The position numbers were made by a program, and so were the translations under genes. From an uncultured Asticcacaulis sp. (GTDB lineage: Bacteria > Pseudomonadota > Alphaproteobacteria > Caulobacterales > Caulobacteraceae), in assembly GCA_946480525.1 (NCBI GenBank), contig CAMLLA010000110.1, forward strand, positions 1 to 10,720: DNA of 10,720 nt, given 5' to 3'. Shown piece by piece: positions 1 through 7,515 of the stretch; the first letter of the stretch is position 1; the number at the start of each line of letters is the position of its first letter. A model generated the notes under the pieces. The model was given only the letters and a program-made list of their open reading frames with translations. It was not told where the DNA came from and ran no database searches.

Positions 1-3000
1 GATTCCAAAAACCGGGTAATCGTCCGTGCCGGAAAGCTCGAGACGGCCTTGGCGGCCGACAGCCTGTTGCTGATGCACTTCGCGCCCGCGCGGCTTACGG
101 CTGACGATTTTTTCGTCGCGGCGTCGGTGTCGCGCGAAGGTCGCTACGACCTGGGCTACGAAGCGCACGGCAGTCCGGGGGGGTCCGGTCCGCTCGACCG
201 GTTCCTTTATGACCTGACGGGCCAGGAGACACTGGGCCGGCCCGCCAGCTTCACCCGGCAACTGGCGGTCAAGAACGGCGAATTTCATTTGCGTGAGCAG
301 GGAACAGACCTGCAATGGACCGCGAAGATCGCCAATATCGACTTCACCAAACTGCGGGGAAGGCTGAGCGGCCATATCAACCTGGCGATTGCGGGACCTG
401 GCAACAACGCGACGATCAAGGCCGATGCGTCTGGCGAGATCGGGCTCAGGCGCGCGGTCATCACCGCCGACGTTCGCAATCTCAATCCGGCGCGCGTCTT
501 CCCGTCGGCGGGCCTGACACGCCACCTCGCTCTGCTTGACGCGCCGGTCAACGGTCGCACGCGTATCGATTACAGCTCCCGCAACGGTTTTGAAGGCGCC
601 TTCCTCGATCTGACCGCCGGCAAGGGGCACCTGTCGCTCGGCAATGAAAAGCAGATCTTCGACGGCGCGGATATCAAGGCGACCTACGCGTCGGCCAACC
701 GCACGGTTGTCTTCCGCACCTTCCGTCTTCAGGCGCACCTGCTCGACACCGACCTGCACGGCTGGGTGCAGATTCAGCCGGAAGACAGGAAGGCCGGAAA
801 AGATCTGGCCCTGACGTTCGATTTTGCCGGACCGAGGGTTACCGGCAGGCTGGCCGATGATTTCGGCCGCCAGACCCTGACCAATGCACATGTGCGCGGC
901 AGCTTCGTTCCCCATAAGCGCGAGTTCCGCTTCGACACGGCGACCGGCAGTCTGAATGGCGCGCCTCTGGAATCGCAAGGTCTGGTCTATACCGGCGCAG
1001 ACGGCAAGCTGGGCGCGGATCTGACGGCCAGGATCAAGGGCCGCTTTACCAAGGAGGAGGTCTTTGCCTTCTGGCCGGAAGACCTTTCGCACATCCTGCG
1101 CACCGACCTGATCGAACGTATCCGCGGCGGCGAGTTCGCCAATGCCGATTTCGTCCTCAAGGTAAAGCCGGGCGAGTTCGGCCACCTGTCGGACGAGAAC
1201 CTCAGGCTGGATTTCGACTTTGCCAACGTTAAACTCGGCACGCATGACAAACTGCCCGATGCCGAAGGCCTCAAGGGCCACGCCATCCTGAAGGGCAACA
1301 GCTTCGCCATGGATGTGACCGAAGGCCGGATGGTGGAGGTCCAGATGACCAAGGGTGGATTGCTGGTTCCCAGCTTCCACGATCGTTCCACCCAGACCCA
1401 CATCTGGGTCGAAAGCCAGGGTGAGGCCGTCAAGGTCATCGAGGCGGTCGATCCGATCTCTGATGGCGAACTGAAGAAAAACGGTCTGAACCGGGAACGC
1501 CTGAATGGCCAGTCGAACGTGCGGCTCGACATCACCTTCCCGACTCTGCGCAAGATCACAAATGACAATTTCGGCCTTACCTTCGACGCGACGATCGAGG
1601 ATGCCGGCATGAAACAAGCGGCGCTCGGCTGGGATCAGACCGGCGGCACGCTGAAGGTCCGTGGCGACCTGCTGGCCAATAGCCTTGTGGTCGCCGGGCC
1701 GGCGAAGGTCGGTCCGTACCGTGGCGATATTTCCTATCGCACCCAGTTCGTTCCCAAGGCTCAGACGATCGACTTCAAGGGCAGCTTCAACGCCGCGCAG
1801 TTCGGCGGCAGCCCGCGCGTGCCTGTGCCGATCACCGGTCAGTTCGTCGTCCAGGACGGCAAGGGCAAAGGCAATGTTGATTCCGCCATCTTCCGTGGCA
1901 ATGTCGACTGGACGAACGAGGGCTCTGACGACAAAAGGCGGCCCTCCCAGGTCAATATCTCCGGTGTCACCCTGGCATCCGGCATGGTCGCCCAGGGTCT
2001 GCCCATGTTCGAGCGGTTGAAAGCGGAGATCCCCACGCAGATTTCCCTTTTGCGCTCCGGCGATATCTGGAGCGGCGGGGTCGAGGCCGAGAGCCTGTCG
2101 GGCGATATCGCCTACATCGACGGGCAGTTGCCGCGGCTCGTCTATCAGGCGACCATCACTCCGGACGAGGCGCGCGAACTGGGCTACGGCGCGTTGCCCG
2201 TGTTCAGCGAGGCGCGGCACCTGACGGTCAATGTCGCGCTCGACAGCGAATCGAAGGAAGCCCTGCTCAAGCTGGACGACATGAACGCGGTGCTCGGCTG
2301 GTCCGAACAACCGGGGTCCGACGAACTTCTGCGCCGGGTGAACATGAAGGTGCGGCCGCAGGACTGGGCCACGCTGGGCCTGCCGAAAGCCTTCTTCACG
2401 CCCGCCGCCACGATCGAAGTCACGGCGCTATGGAGGCAAACACCGCAAAAGCTCATTGGCCAGGTCAGGATGTTGGGGGAAACCATTGATTTCGACATGC
2501 CGACCCGCGAAGCCAGGGATCAGATCGACTATACGCTGCAGGTACGCGGTACGGTCAACGACACCATACTGACGGCACTTGGCTATTCGCAAACGCCCGT
2601 TCGGATAAAAGGCAATCTCGCTTCGGTCTTCACGCTCTACGATACGCCGGGACACCCAGCGGCAATCGCGAATGTCGATGCCCAGCAGGCTGAACTGGGC
2701 GTGCGTGCTACTGACTGGACAAAGTCGGCAGGCGAGGCAGCGACCTTCAGCGTATCGTTCGACGAGCAGACGGTCGACAGCAGCAAGCGCGGCGGCGTCA
2801 ACCTGTCGCGCATCCTGGCCAGCGGCGACCGGATACGGATCGACGGCCGCGCCTCTTTCGCCGCGAACGGTGAGCTGGAATTCGCCGATTTTTCAAATCT
2901 CTATCTTCGCGACTTCATAGATGTGACGTTCAAGCACTATGTACTGCCGGCGCAAGGCACGAACGTCATCGCGATCAGCGGCAAGCAACTCGACCTCAGG

Positions 3001-3906
3001 CCCTGGCTCGAAAACGAACGCGACAGGCAAGGCTTTGCGGAGACGACGACCTCTGTCGCGCCGGCGTCAGTTGACGCGCCGCCAGCCCGCATGCCAACCC
3101 ATTTCGTCGTTGCCCTGGATCGTCTGCAAACCTCGGCCGATGGCGCTTTCACGGGTGTTAGGCTGGATGTGAACTGGGACGGTCACAGCGGTCTGGACGG
3201 GCAGGGCACGGCACACGCCATCAGTGGCGCCCCCGTCGCCATCGCTTTCCAGTCGCAAGGCGCCTACAGCCTGTTCAACCTGCGCACCAACGATTTCGGC
3301 AATCTTCTGCGAACCTATAGCGGGGTGCGCAATGTTTATGGCGGCAAGGCAGAGGTGACCGGCGCCTATATGAACGGCCAGGTCGATGCGCGCATTGCCG
3401 GCGAGAACATCCGCGTCAAGCAGATCCCGGTTCTGGCGCAACTTCTCACCGTCGCGTCCATGACCGGCCTGAACGACACCCTGACCGGTGAAGGCATTGC
3501 TTTTACAGATTTTGAGTTCCCCATCCGCTACCGCGGCGACACGCTGTTTGTGCGAAACGGCTGGGCCAAGGGCAAGGCGTTGGGCATCAATGTCTGGGGC
3601 ACGACCGATGTCGGCGACAAGACGATGGCGCTGAACGGCACGTTGATTCCGGCCTACCGCATCAACGCCCTATTCGGTGACGTCAAGTCGAACGGCCTGG
3701 GCCTGGTCGGCATCAAGTACGACGTCAAGGGCGCTTTCAAGACACCGCAGGTCGGCGTCGATCCTTTGTCGGTCATCATGCCGGGCTTTATCAAGGTTTG
3801 GGAAAACGACCAGCGCAAGGACCCGATCGCACCTTTAAACCTGCCCGAGACCAAGGAAGCGGTGCGGGCCTTGCGCAACAAGACGGCCGATCTGGCGGTG
3901 AATTGA
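1..3906 (+). CDS. YhdP-like AsmA-family (DUF3971/AsmA_2) envelope protein, N-terminus missing
   Basis: The reading frame is open from base 1 to the TGA at 3904-3906, giving 1301 visible residues. The first in-frame start-like codon (TTG at 49) has no ribosome site, and coding sequence continues upstream of it, so the true start and the expected N-terminal membrane anchor lie outside the window. The protein is rich in alternating beta-strand segments. It ends with the hallmark C-terminal block of the YhdP/AsmA_2 group at about residues 1213-1268 (G-T-L-I-P-A-Y-R-I-N, then G-L-G-L-V-G, V-K-G-x-F-K-T-P-Q-V and D-P-L-S-x-I-M-P-G). E. coli YhdP is about 1270 residues, so the size fits. YhdP, TamB and YdbH form hydrophobic-groove bridges that carry phospholipids from inner to outer membrane; the same role here is inferred from the family. 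It converges on tyrS. Family assignment is strong; exact orthology to YhdP is less certain. Confidence 0.88.
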   Translation, partial: DSKNRVIVRAGKLETALAADSLLLMHFAPARLTADDFFVAASVSREGRYDLGYEAHGSPGGSGPLDRFLYDLTGQETLGRPASFTRQLAVKNGEFHLREQGTDLQWTAKIANIDFTKLRGRLSGHINLAIAGPGNNATIKADASGEIGLRRAVITADVRNLNPARVFPSAGLTRHLALLDAPVNGRTRIDYSSRNGFEGAFLDLTAGKGHLSLGNEKQIFDGADIKATYASANRTVVFRTFRLQAHLLDTDLHGWVQIQPEDRKAGKDLALTFDFAGPRVTGRLADDFGRQTLTNAHVRGSFVPHKREFRFDTATGSLNGAPLESQGLVYTGADGKLGADLTARIKGRFTKEEVFAFWPEDLSHILRTDLIERIRGGEFANADFVLKVKPGEFGHLSDENLRLDFDFANVKLGTHDKLPDAEGLKGHAILKGNSFAMDVTEGRMVEVQMTKGGLLVPSFHDRSTQTHIWVESQGEAVKVIEAVDPISDGELKKNGLNRERLNGQSNVRLDITFPTLRKITNDNFGLTFDATIEDAGMKQAALGWDQTGGTLKVRGDLLANSLVVAGPAKVGPYRGDISYRTQFVPKAQTIDFKGSFNAAQFGGSPRVPVPITGQFVVQDGKGKGNVDSAIFRGNVDWTNEGSDDKRRPSQVNISGVTLASGMVAQGLPMFERLKAEIPTQISLLRSGDIWSGGVEAESLSGDIAYIDGQLPRLVYQATITPDEARELGYGALPVFSEARHLTVNVALDSESKEALLKLDDMNAVLGWSEQPGSDELLRRVNMKVRPQDWATLGLPKAFFTPAATIEVTALWRQTPQKLIGQVRMLGETIDFDMPTREARDQIDYTLQVRGTVNDTILTALGYSQTPVRIKGNLASVFTLYDTPGHPAAIANVDAQQAELGVRATDWTKSAGEAATFSVSFDEQTVDSSKRGGVNLSRILASGDRIRIDGRASFAANGELEFADFSNLYLRDFIDVTFKHYVLPAQGTNVIAISGKQLDLRPWLENERDRQGFAETTTSVAPASVDAPPARMPTHFVVALDRLQTSADGAFTGVRLDVNWDGHSGLDGQGTAHAISGAPVAIAFQSQGAYSLFNLRTNDFGNLLRTYSGVRNVYGGKAEVTGAYMNGQVDARIAGENIRVKQIPVLAQLLTVASMTGLNDTLTGEGIAFTDFEFPIRYRGDTLFVRNGWAKGKALGINVWGTTDVGDKTMALNGTLIPAYRINALFGDVKSNGLGLVGIKYDVKGAFKTPQVGVDPLSVIMPGFIKVWENDQRKDPIAPLNLPETKEAVRALRNKTADLAVN

Positions 3907-3943
3907 TTCCAAGCTGGAGCTTGCTGCTGGCCCGCGCAAGATG

Positions 3944-4111
3944 GTCCACAGATTACACAGATGCACACAGATTATCCCAGCGAGCGGACTAAGCAGTGCC
4001 TCTTCGGCTGGAAATACCGACAGCGCAAAGCGCTGTCATTTCATGCAGTCATTTTACGCCAGCGCGTCAACGGACGCCGATAATCTGTGTGCATCTGTGT
4101 AATCTGTGGAC
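3944..4111. repeat. 168-bp element with perfect 33-bp inverted arms
   Basis: Positions 3944-3976 and 4079-4111 are exact reverse complements over 33 bases, separated by a 102-base spacer. Pairing stops at both ends (3943/4112 and 3977/4078). Each arm is built from CACAG units: on the left arm they begin at 3947, 3956 and 3966, a spacing of 9 then 10 bases. The element occupies most of the gap between the convergent asmA-like gene and tyrS, and either transcript would carry it as a long stem. It has no coding potential, and no target-site duplication is visible just outside the arms. Possible identities are a dispersed intergenic palindrome, a MITE-like element, or a two-way transcription or mRNA-decay barrier. 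Confidence 0.85.
4019..4037. other. Short stem-loop inside the spacer of the 33-bp inverted repeat
   Basis: GACAGCGC (4019-4026) and GCGCTGTC (4030-4037) form a perfect 8-base-pair stem with an AAA loop. It lies near the centre of the spacer between the long inverted arms, so the whole 168-bp element could fold as one long branched hairpin. The plus-strand sequence that follows is AT-rich (ATTTCATG, then CATTTTA) but has no uninterrupted T tract. It is therefore at best a weak intrinsic terminator for the asmA-like gene. Confidence 0.45.
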
Positions 4112-4140
4112 AACCTATTTAGGCAACCACACGCCCGGTC

Positions 4141-5400
4141 CTAGACCGGCTTGACCAGAACGATCTTCTTCTTGCCTTGAGCAACCTTGATCACGCCCTC
4201 GGCATTGAGGTCGGCCCTGGTCACCAACTGGTTCCCATCGCTGATCGCCACGTCGTTGACGCGCAAGCCGCCGCCCTGAGCCAGACGGCGGGCTTCGCCG
4301 TTAGACTGAGTCAGGCCGATCTTCGTCGCCAGGGCCGCGAGCATAATCCCTTCGGCAAGTTCTGAAGCCGGCACTTCGACAGTCGGCAGGTCGGCCGACA
4401 GCACGCCTTGTTCGAACGCTTTTTGAGCGGCATCACGCGCCGTAGCGGCCGCTTCAGCGCCGTGGACCATCTTGGTCGCTTCATCAGCCAGAATCTTCTT
4501 GGCCTCATTGATCTCGGCGCCCTCAAGCTTTTCAAGACGGGCGATCTCATCCAGTGGCAGGGCGGTGAACAGGCGCAGGAAGCGGCCGACATCGGCGTCT
4601 TCGGCATTGCGCCAGTACTGCCAGTAGTCATACGGGCTCAGCATGTCGGCATTGAGCCAGACCGCGCCGCTGGCGGTCTTGCCCATCTTGCCGCCCGACG
4701 CCGTCGTCAGAAGCGGCGTCGTCAGGCCGAAGGCCGCCTTGGTGTTCATGCGGCGCGTCAGCTCGACGCCGTTGACGATATTGCCCCACTGGTCCGAGCC
4801 GCCCATTTGCAGCACGCAGTTATAGGCTTCGTTCAGCTCACGGAAGTCGACCGCCTGCATCAGCATGTAGTTGAATTCGAGGAAGGTCATCGGCTGCTCA
4901 CGCTCAAGGCGCAGCTTGACTGAATCGAAGGTCAGCATGCGGTTGATGGTGAAATGCGTGCCGAACATGCGCAGGAATTCGATGTAGCCGAACTTTGACA
5001 GCCAGTCGTCATTATTGACCATGATGGCCTGCGTGGCGCCGTCGCCAAAGGTCAGGAACTTCGAGAAGACCTGCTTGATGCCATTCATGTTCGACTGGAT
5101 CTGGTCGTCAGTCAAAAGCGGCCGCTGCGTGTCCTTGAAGGTCGGGTCGCCGACCTTGGTCGTGCCGCCGCCCATGAGTACGATCGGCTTGTGGCCGGTC
5201 TGTTGCAGCCAGTAGAGCAGCATGATCTGCACCAGGGATCCCGCATGAAGTGACGACGCCGTGGCGTCGAAACCGATATAGCCAGTAATCGGGCCTGCCG
5301 CCGCCAGGGTGTCGAGCGCCTCGGCGTCGGTGCACTGATGGATGAAGCCACGCATCGAGAGCGTGCGCAGGAGGTCGGATTTGAAGCTTTGCTCGGTCAT
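4141..5400 (-). CDS. tyrS: Tyrosyl-tRNA synthetase
   Basis: Class I aminoacyl-tRNA synthetase (419 aa, cytoplasmic) that activates tyrosine with ATP and charges tRNA-Tyr. The Rossmann catalytic domain starts after a short helix with G-Y-I-G-F-D-A-T-A, followed by the HIGH-type motif H-A-G-S at residues 52-55. The bacterial TyrRS signature G-G-S-D-Q-W-G-N lies at 200-207 and the KMSKS loop reads K-M-G-K-T at 238-242. An S4 RNA-binding domain occupies roughly the last 65 residues (G-L-R-V-N-D). Length is normal for the family. The start (M-T-E-Q-S-F-K) was chosen because family similarity begins there; the frame stays open upstream to 5775, but that part lies inside anmK and looks non-coding. 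No clear Shine-Dalgarno precedes this ATG, and a TATACT box lies only 11 bases upstream. It is divergent from anmK, an arrangement I recall from other proteobacteria such as Pseudomonas. Confidence 0.97.
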   Translation of the reverse strand: MTEQSFKSDLLRTLSMRGFIHQCTDAEALDTLAAAGPITGYIGFDATASSLHAGSLVQIMLLYWLQQTGHKPIVLMGGGTTKVGDPTFKDTQRPLLTDDQIQSNMNGIKQVFSKFLTFGDGATQAIMVNNDDWLSKFGYIEFLRMFGTHFTINRMLTFDSVKLRLEREQPMTFLEFNYMLMQAVDFRELNEAYNCVLQMGGSDQWGNIVNGVELTRRMNTKAAFGLTTPLLTTASGGKMGKTASGAVWLNADMLSPYDYWQYWRNAEDADVGRFLRLFTALPLDEIARLEKLEGAEINEAKKILADEATKMVHGAEAAATARDAAQKAFEQGVLSADLPTVEVPASELAEGIMLAALATKIGLTQSNGEARRLAQGGGLRVNDVAISDGNQLVTRADLNAEGVIKVAQGKKKIVLVKPV

Positions 5401-5482
5401 GATTTGGGTGCAGTATAAAATAGAAAAGGGGTGCTGTGTGACCCCGCCGTCCGTCACAGTCAAGAGTGCGCAAGGAAATGTC
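5401..5482. promoter_or_regulatory. Divergent tyrS/anmK promoter region
   Basis: These 82 bases must hold the start signals for both tyrS (-) and anmK (+). An AT-rich block at 5412-5428 stands out from the GC-rich surroundings. Read on the minus strand it contains TATACT (5417-5412), a good -10 box 11 bases from the tyrS ATG. Read on the plus strand it contains TATAAA (5414-5419), a possible -10 for anmK. No convincing -35 hexamer is visible on either strand. Between the AT block and anmK lies a dyad, TGTGAC (5437-5442) and GTCACA (5453-5458), separated by 10 bases. Transcription start positions are inferred, not shown. Confidence 0.5.
5472..5476 (+). promoter_or_regulatory. Ribosome binding site fixing the anmK start
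   Basis: AAGGA lies six bases before the ATG at 5483. It supports M-K-V-L-G-F-M as the N-terminus rather than the ATG at 5342, which opens the same frame further upstream inside tyrS. Confidence 0.75.
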
Positions 5483-6616
5483 ATGAAAGTTTTGGGTTTT
5501 ATGACCGGGACGTCACTCGATGGCATCGATATGGCGATACTCGACACTGACGGTGAAACACAGCTTGCGTTCGGGGCGTGGGCGGAAATGCCGATGCCGT
5601 TTGAGACGCGCAAACTTCTGGAAGCTACCGTCAAAACTGCGCTGCAATGGCCGCGCGGCGCGACCGAACCCGCGATCTTCGCGGAGGCGCGAACAGCGTT
5701 GGTGGACTGGCATGTATCGGTGTCGGCGGCGTTCCTGAAAGACAATGGCCTGTCGTACAGTGATCTCGACGCCATGGGCGTTCACGGCCAGACCGTCCTG
5801 CACGAACGGCCTCGCAATGGCCTGCCGGGCCGAACGGTGCAGTTGTTCGACGGCCAGGCCTTTGCTGACGCGACGGGAGTGACCGTCGTCTGTGACTTTC
5901 GTCAGGCCGATATTGAAGCCGGCGGGGAGGCGGCGCCGTTGGCTCCGGTCTATCACCGTGTCCTGGCCCAAAAGGCCGGCCTTGAGCTGCCGGTCATCGT
6001 CGTCAATCTTGGTGGGGTCGCCAATATCACCCTGATCGATGAGTGCCTGAACCTGACCGCGCTCGATACCGGCCCGGCCAATGGCTTGATGGACCAGTGG
6101 ATGCGCAGGCATGGCCGCGGCGACTATGACCACGAAGGCCGCATTGCATCAGAGGGCCGCGTTCACCCAAATATCGTCGCCGGCTACATGGCGCATCCCT
6201 ATTTCAAGGCCGTCGCACCGAAGTCGCTCGACCGCTACGACTTTACGCTCGATGCCGTTTCGGCGCTCTCATGCGAAGACGGCATGGCGACGCTGAGCGC
6301 CTTTACCTTGCAAAGCCTTCTGTCCGGGATTGCGGCCGTCGGCGCCAAACCCAAATCGGTTATCCTGGCTGGCGGGGGGCGTCACAATGCCCATCTGGTC
6401 AACCAGATCCGCGAGGCGCTGGCGCCCGCCAAGGTCGTGCTGGCCGAAGATCTGGGCTGGCGCGGTGGGGCGATCGAAGCCGAGGCTTTCGCCTATATGG
6501 CGGCGCGGTCCCTGAAGGGCCTGCCGATCTCCTTTCCCGGCACAACGGGCGTCAAAGCGCCGCTCACGGGCGGCAAGGTGAGCTATCCGAAGCGTACACA
6601 GTCCATAGCAAGCTAA
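5483..6616 (+). CDS. anmK: Anhydro-N-acetylmuramic acid kinase
   Basis: Cytoplasmic enzyme (377 aa) of peptidoglycan recycling. It hydrolyses the 1,6-anhydro bond of anhydroMurNAc and phosphorylates it with ATP to give MurNAc-6-phosphate. It belongs to the ASKHA/hexokinase-like fold. Motifs in order: N-terminal phosphate loop G-T-S-L-D-G-I-D (residues 9-16); G-V-H-G-Q-T (99-104); the block [15 protein letters not shown] (138-152); [15 protein letters not shown] starting at Asp195, which corresponds in my judgement to the catalytic base of characterised AnmKs; L-A-G-G-G-R-H-N; and a C-terminal block containing I-E-A-E-A-F-A-Y. E. coli AnmK is 369 aa, so it is full length. In Pseudomonas and Caulobacter MurNAc-6-P enters the MupP/AmgK/MurU route instead of MurQ; which route exists here cannot be seen. 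The next gene starts 9 bases after its stop, so it probably heads an operon. Confidence 0.96.
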   Translation: MKVLGFMTGTSLDGIDMAILDTDGETQLAFGAWAEMPMPFETRKLLEATVKTALQWPRGATEPAIFAEARTALVDWHVSVSAAFLKDNGLSYSDLDAMGVHGQTVLHERPRNGLPGRTVQLFDGQAFADATGVTVVCDFRQADIEAGGEAAPLAPVYHRVLAQKAGLELPVIVVNLGGVANITLIDECLNLTALDTGPANGLMDQWMRRHGRGDYDHEGRIASEGRVHPNIVAGYMAHPYFKAVAPKSLDRYDFTLDAVSALSCEDGMATLSAFTLQSLLSGIAAVGAKPKSVILAGGGRHNAHLVNQIREALAPAKVVLAEDLGWRGGAIEAEAFAYMAARSLKGLPISFPGTTGVKAPLTGGKVSYPKRTQSIAS

Positions 6617-6620
6617 GGGG
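6615..6620 (+). promoter_or_regulatory. Ribosome binding site overlapping the anmK stop codon
   Basis: AAGGGG begins within the TAA stop of anmK (6614-6616) and sits five bases before the ATG of the lipoprotein gene at 6626. Ribosomes ending anmK would cover this site, which favours coupled translation of the two genes. Confidence 0.65.
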
Positions 6621-6625
6621 GCACC

Positions 6626-7072
6626 ATGAAAAACCGCATTCTGCTCATTACAGCCGCGTGTCTGGCGGCCTGTTCGCCCCAGGCTGACAAGAGCACGGAC
6701 AGCGCATCGGCGCCCGTATCTGAAGCGGCTTCCGCCTCCGTATCGAGCGCTGCGGAGACATCCTCGGCCGTGACCGTCGCCGAACTCCCGGCAGGGTTCG
6801 TCGGCAAATGGGACGCGCCGCCCAGGCCGTGCAGCACGTCTTACCGCGCAGAAATGCAGCTTGATGTCACCCCGACCGCGTTAAGCTTTTTTGAAAGCGG
6901 CGGCACGATCAAAAATGTCAAGGTCAATAGCCCGACCGATGTCGTTGCTGACGTCGCCATGTCAGGCGAGGGCGAGACCTGGGAAAGGTCGATGCGCATG
7001 GCCCTTACTGACAACGGCAAGACCCTAACCATCGACGAAGGCAAGGGCGGCGTGCGCGTCCGCTGTTCGTAG
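6626..7072 (+). CDS. Small lipoprotein, member of a three-paralogue secreted family (two conserved cysteines)
   Basis: A 148-residue predicted lipoprotein. The N-terminus has basic residues (K2, R4), a hydrophobic core and a lipobox L-A-A-C with Cys16 as the lipidated residue. Ser at +2 would favour outer-membrane sorting by the E. coli rule. Residues about 20-50 form a Ser/Ala/Thr-rich tether. The globular part (about 53-148) carries L-P-A-G-F-V-G-K-W, then Cys69 six residues after Trp62, a segment containing F-F-E-S-G-G, L-T-D-N-G-K, and a terminal V-R-V-R-C-S with Cys147. The same pattern recurs in the products at 7095 and 8962, so these are paralogues. The two cysteines 78 residues apart could form a disulfide. 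Proteins of this style are, as I recall, common as hypothetical proteins in Sphingomonadales and Caulobacterales; the function is unknown. It follows anmK by 9 bases and is probably co-transcribed. Confidence 0.88.
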   Translation: MKNRILLITAACLAACSPQADKSTDSASAPVSEAASASVSSAAETSSAVTVAELPAGFVGKWDAPPRPCSTSYRAEMQLDVTPTALSFFESGGTIKNVKVNSPTDVVADVAMSGEGETWERSMRMALTDNGKTLTIDEGKGGVRVRCS

Positions 7073-7094
7073 AATCACAGCCGAGGGGAAAGCC

Positions 7095-7457
7095 GTGTTC
7101 AAACCTTTTCTAATGTTGACGGCCAGCTTAAGCCTAGCGGCCTCGCCAGCCGTCGCAGAACATAAAACCAAACTCATACCACCGGCCTTCCATGGGTCGT
7201 GGCATGAGCCTGAGCGCGCCTGTCAGTATGAGTTTGGCTATGTGAACATTGAAGAGGACAGCTTGTACTCTGAGGAAGCCGAAGGAACGGTTACCTCGGT
7301 AACGATCCGCGACAAGCGCTCTATATCTGTCACGGCTCAATTCACCGGCGAATGGACGCCGGGCGGCGGCAAGCCAATACGGTTAACGTTATCCGCCGAT
7401 GGCAGAGAGATGACAGCCTACGTCAGTGGCGCCGTTAAGCTGGTGCGCTGCCCGTAA
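7095..7457 (+). CDS. Small secreted protein, second paralogue of the two-cysteine family
   Basis: A 120-residue exported protein starting at GTG 7095. It is preceded by GAGGGGA (7084-7090), which favours this start over the in-frame ATG at 7113; the later start would also lose the basic N-region. The signal peptide runs to about residue 21, with predicted cleavage A-V-A|E. The mature part has I-P-P-A-F-H-G-S-W with Cys43 six residues after Trp36, then a beta-rich stretch (T-V-T-S-V-T-I), L-S-A-D-G-R and a terminal V-R-C-P with Cys119. It matches the lipoprotein at 6626 and the secreted protein at 8962 in every anchor position. Hand-counted GC is about 56%, against about 61% for the paralogue at 8962, so it is mildly AT-richer. 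Function unknown. The gaps to its neighbours are 22 bp and 58 bp. Confidence 0.85.
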   Translation: MFKPFLMLTASLSLAASPAVAEHKTKLIPPAFHGSWHEPERACQYEFGYVNIEEDSLYSEEAEGTVTSVTIRDKRSISVTAQFTGEWTPGGGKPIRLTLSADGREMTAYVSGAVKLVRCP

Positions 7458-7481
7458 CGGCTTGCCATCCTCTCCAGCCAT

Positions 7482-7503
7482 GATAGTCACATAAGTGACT
7501 ATT
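7482..7503. promoter_or_regulatory. Palindrome just upstream of the serine hydrolase ribosome site
   Basis: ATAGTCAC (7483-7490) and GTGACTAT (7495-7502) are perfect inverted repeats around a four-base ATAA centre; in RNA the stem could extend by a G-U pair (7482/7503). The site is AT-rich against a GC-rich background. It ends three bases before the GGAGA ribosome site at 7506-7510. It could be an operator for a dimeric regulator or an mRNA hairpin that influences translation of the downstream gene. No T-run follows, so it is not a typical terminator for the preceding gene. Confidence 0.55.
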
Positions 7504-7505
7504 AC

Positions 7506-7510
7506 GGAGA
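7506..7510 (+). promoter_or_regulatory. Ribosome binding site fixing the serine hydrolase start
   Basis: GGAGA lies five bases before the ATG at 7516. This favours that start over the GTG at 7495, which sits inside the palindrome and would add seven residues (V-T-I-T-E-S-E) ahead of the signal peptide. Confidence 0.75.
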
Positions 7511-7515
7511 GCGAG

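Noticed and set aside
49..51. TTG at 49 as the start of the AsmA-like protein
   Set aside because: The frame is open to base 1 with plausible protein sequence, there is no ribosome site before 49, and a family member would need an N-terminal membrane anchor that is not present here.
987..1610. A 207-codon minus-strand frame inside the AsmA-like gene
   Set aside because: It lies wholly inside a strongly supported long gene and has Ser/Arg/Pro-rich composition typical of a reverse-frame shadow.
3944..4111. The 33-bp arms as ends of an insertion sequence
   Set aside because: The spacer is only 102 bp with no transposase frame, and no target-site duplication is visible on the outer flanks. A MITE origin is not excluded, but an autonomous element is.
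4105..4113. DnaA-box-like TGTGGACAA at the edge of the 33-bp inverted repeat
   Set aside because: It has one mismatch to the consensus, and the left arm counterpart has two. There are no other boxes, no AT-rich unwinding region and no replication genes nearby. The TCCACA core is part of the repeat unit.
5342..5482. Upstream extension of the anmK frame by 47 codons
   Set aside because: It overlaps the 5' end of tyrS. The phosphate-loop motif sits right after the ATG at 5483, which has its own ribosome site.
5401..5775. Upstream extension of the tyrS frame by 125 codons
   Set aside because: The extension runs antisense through the start of anmK, and family similarity begins only at M-T-E-Q-S-F-K. 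It is chance openness in GC-rich DNA.
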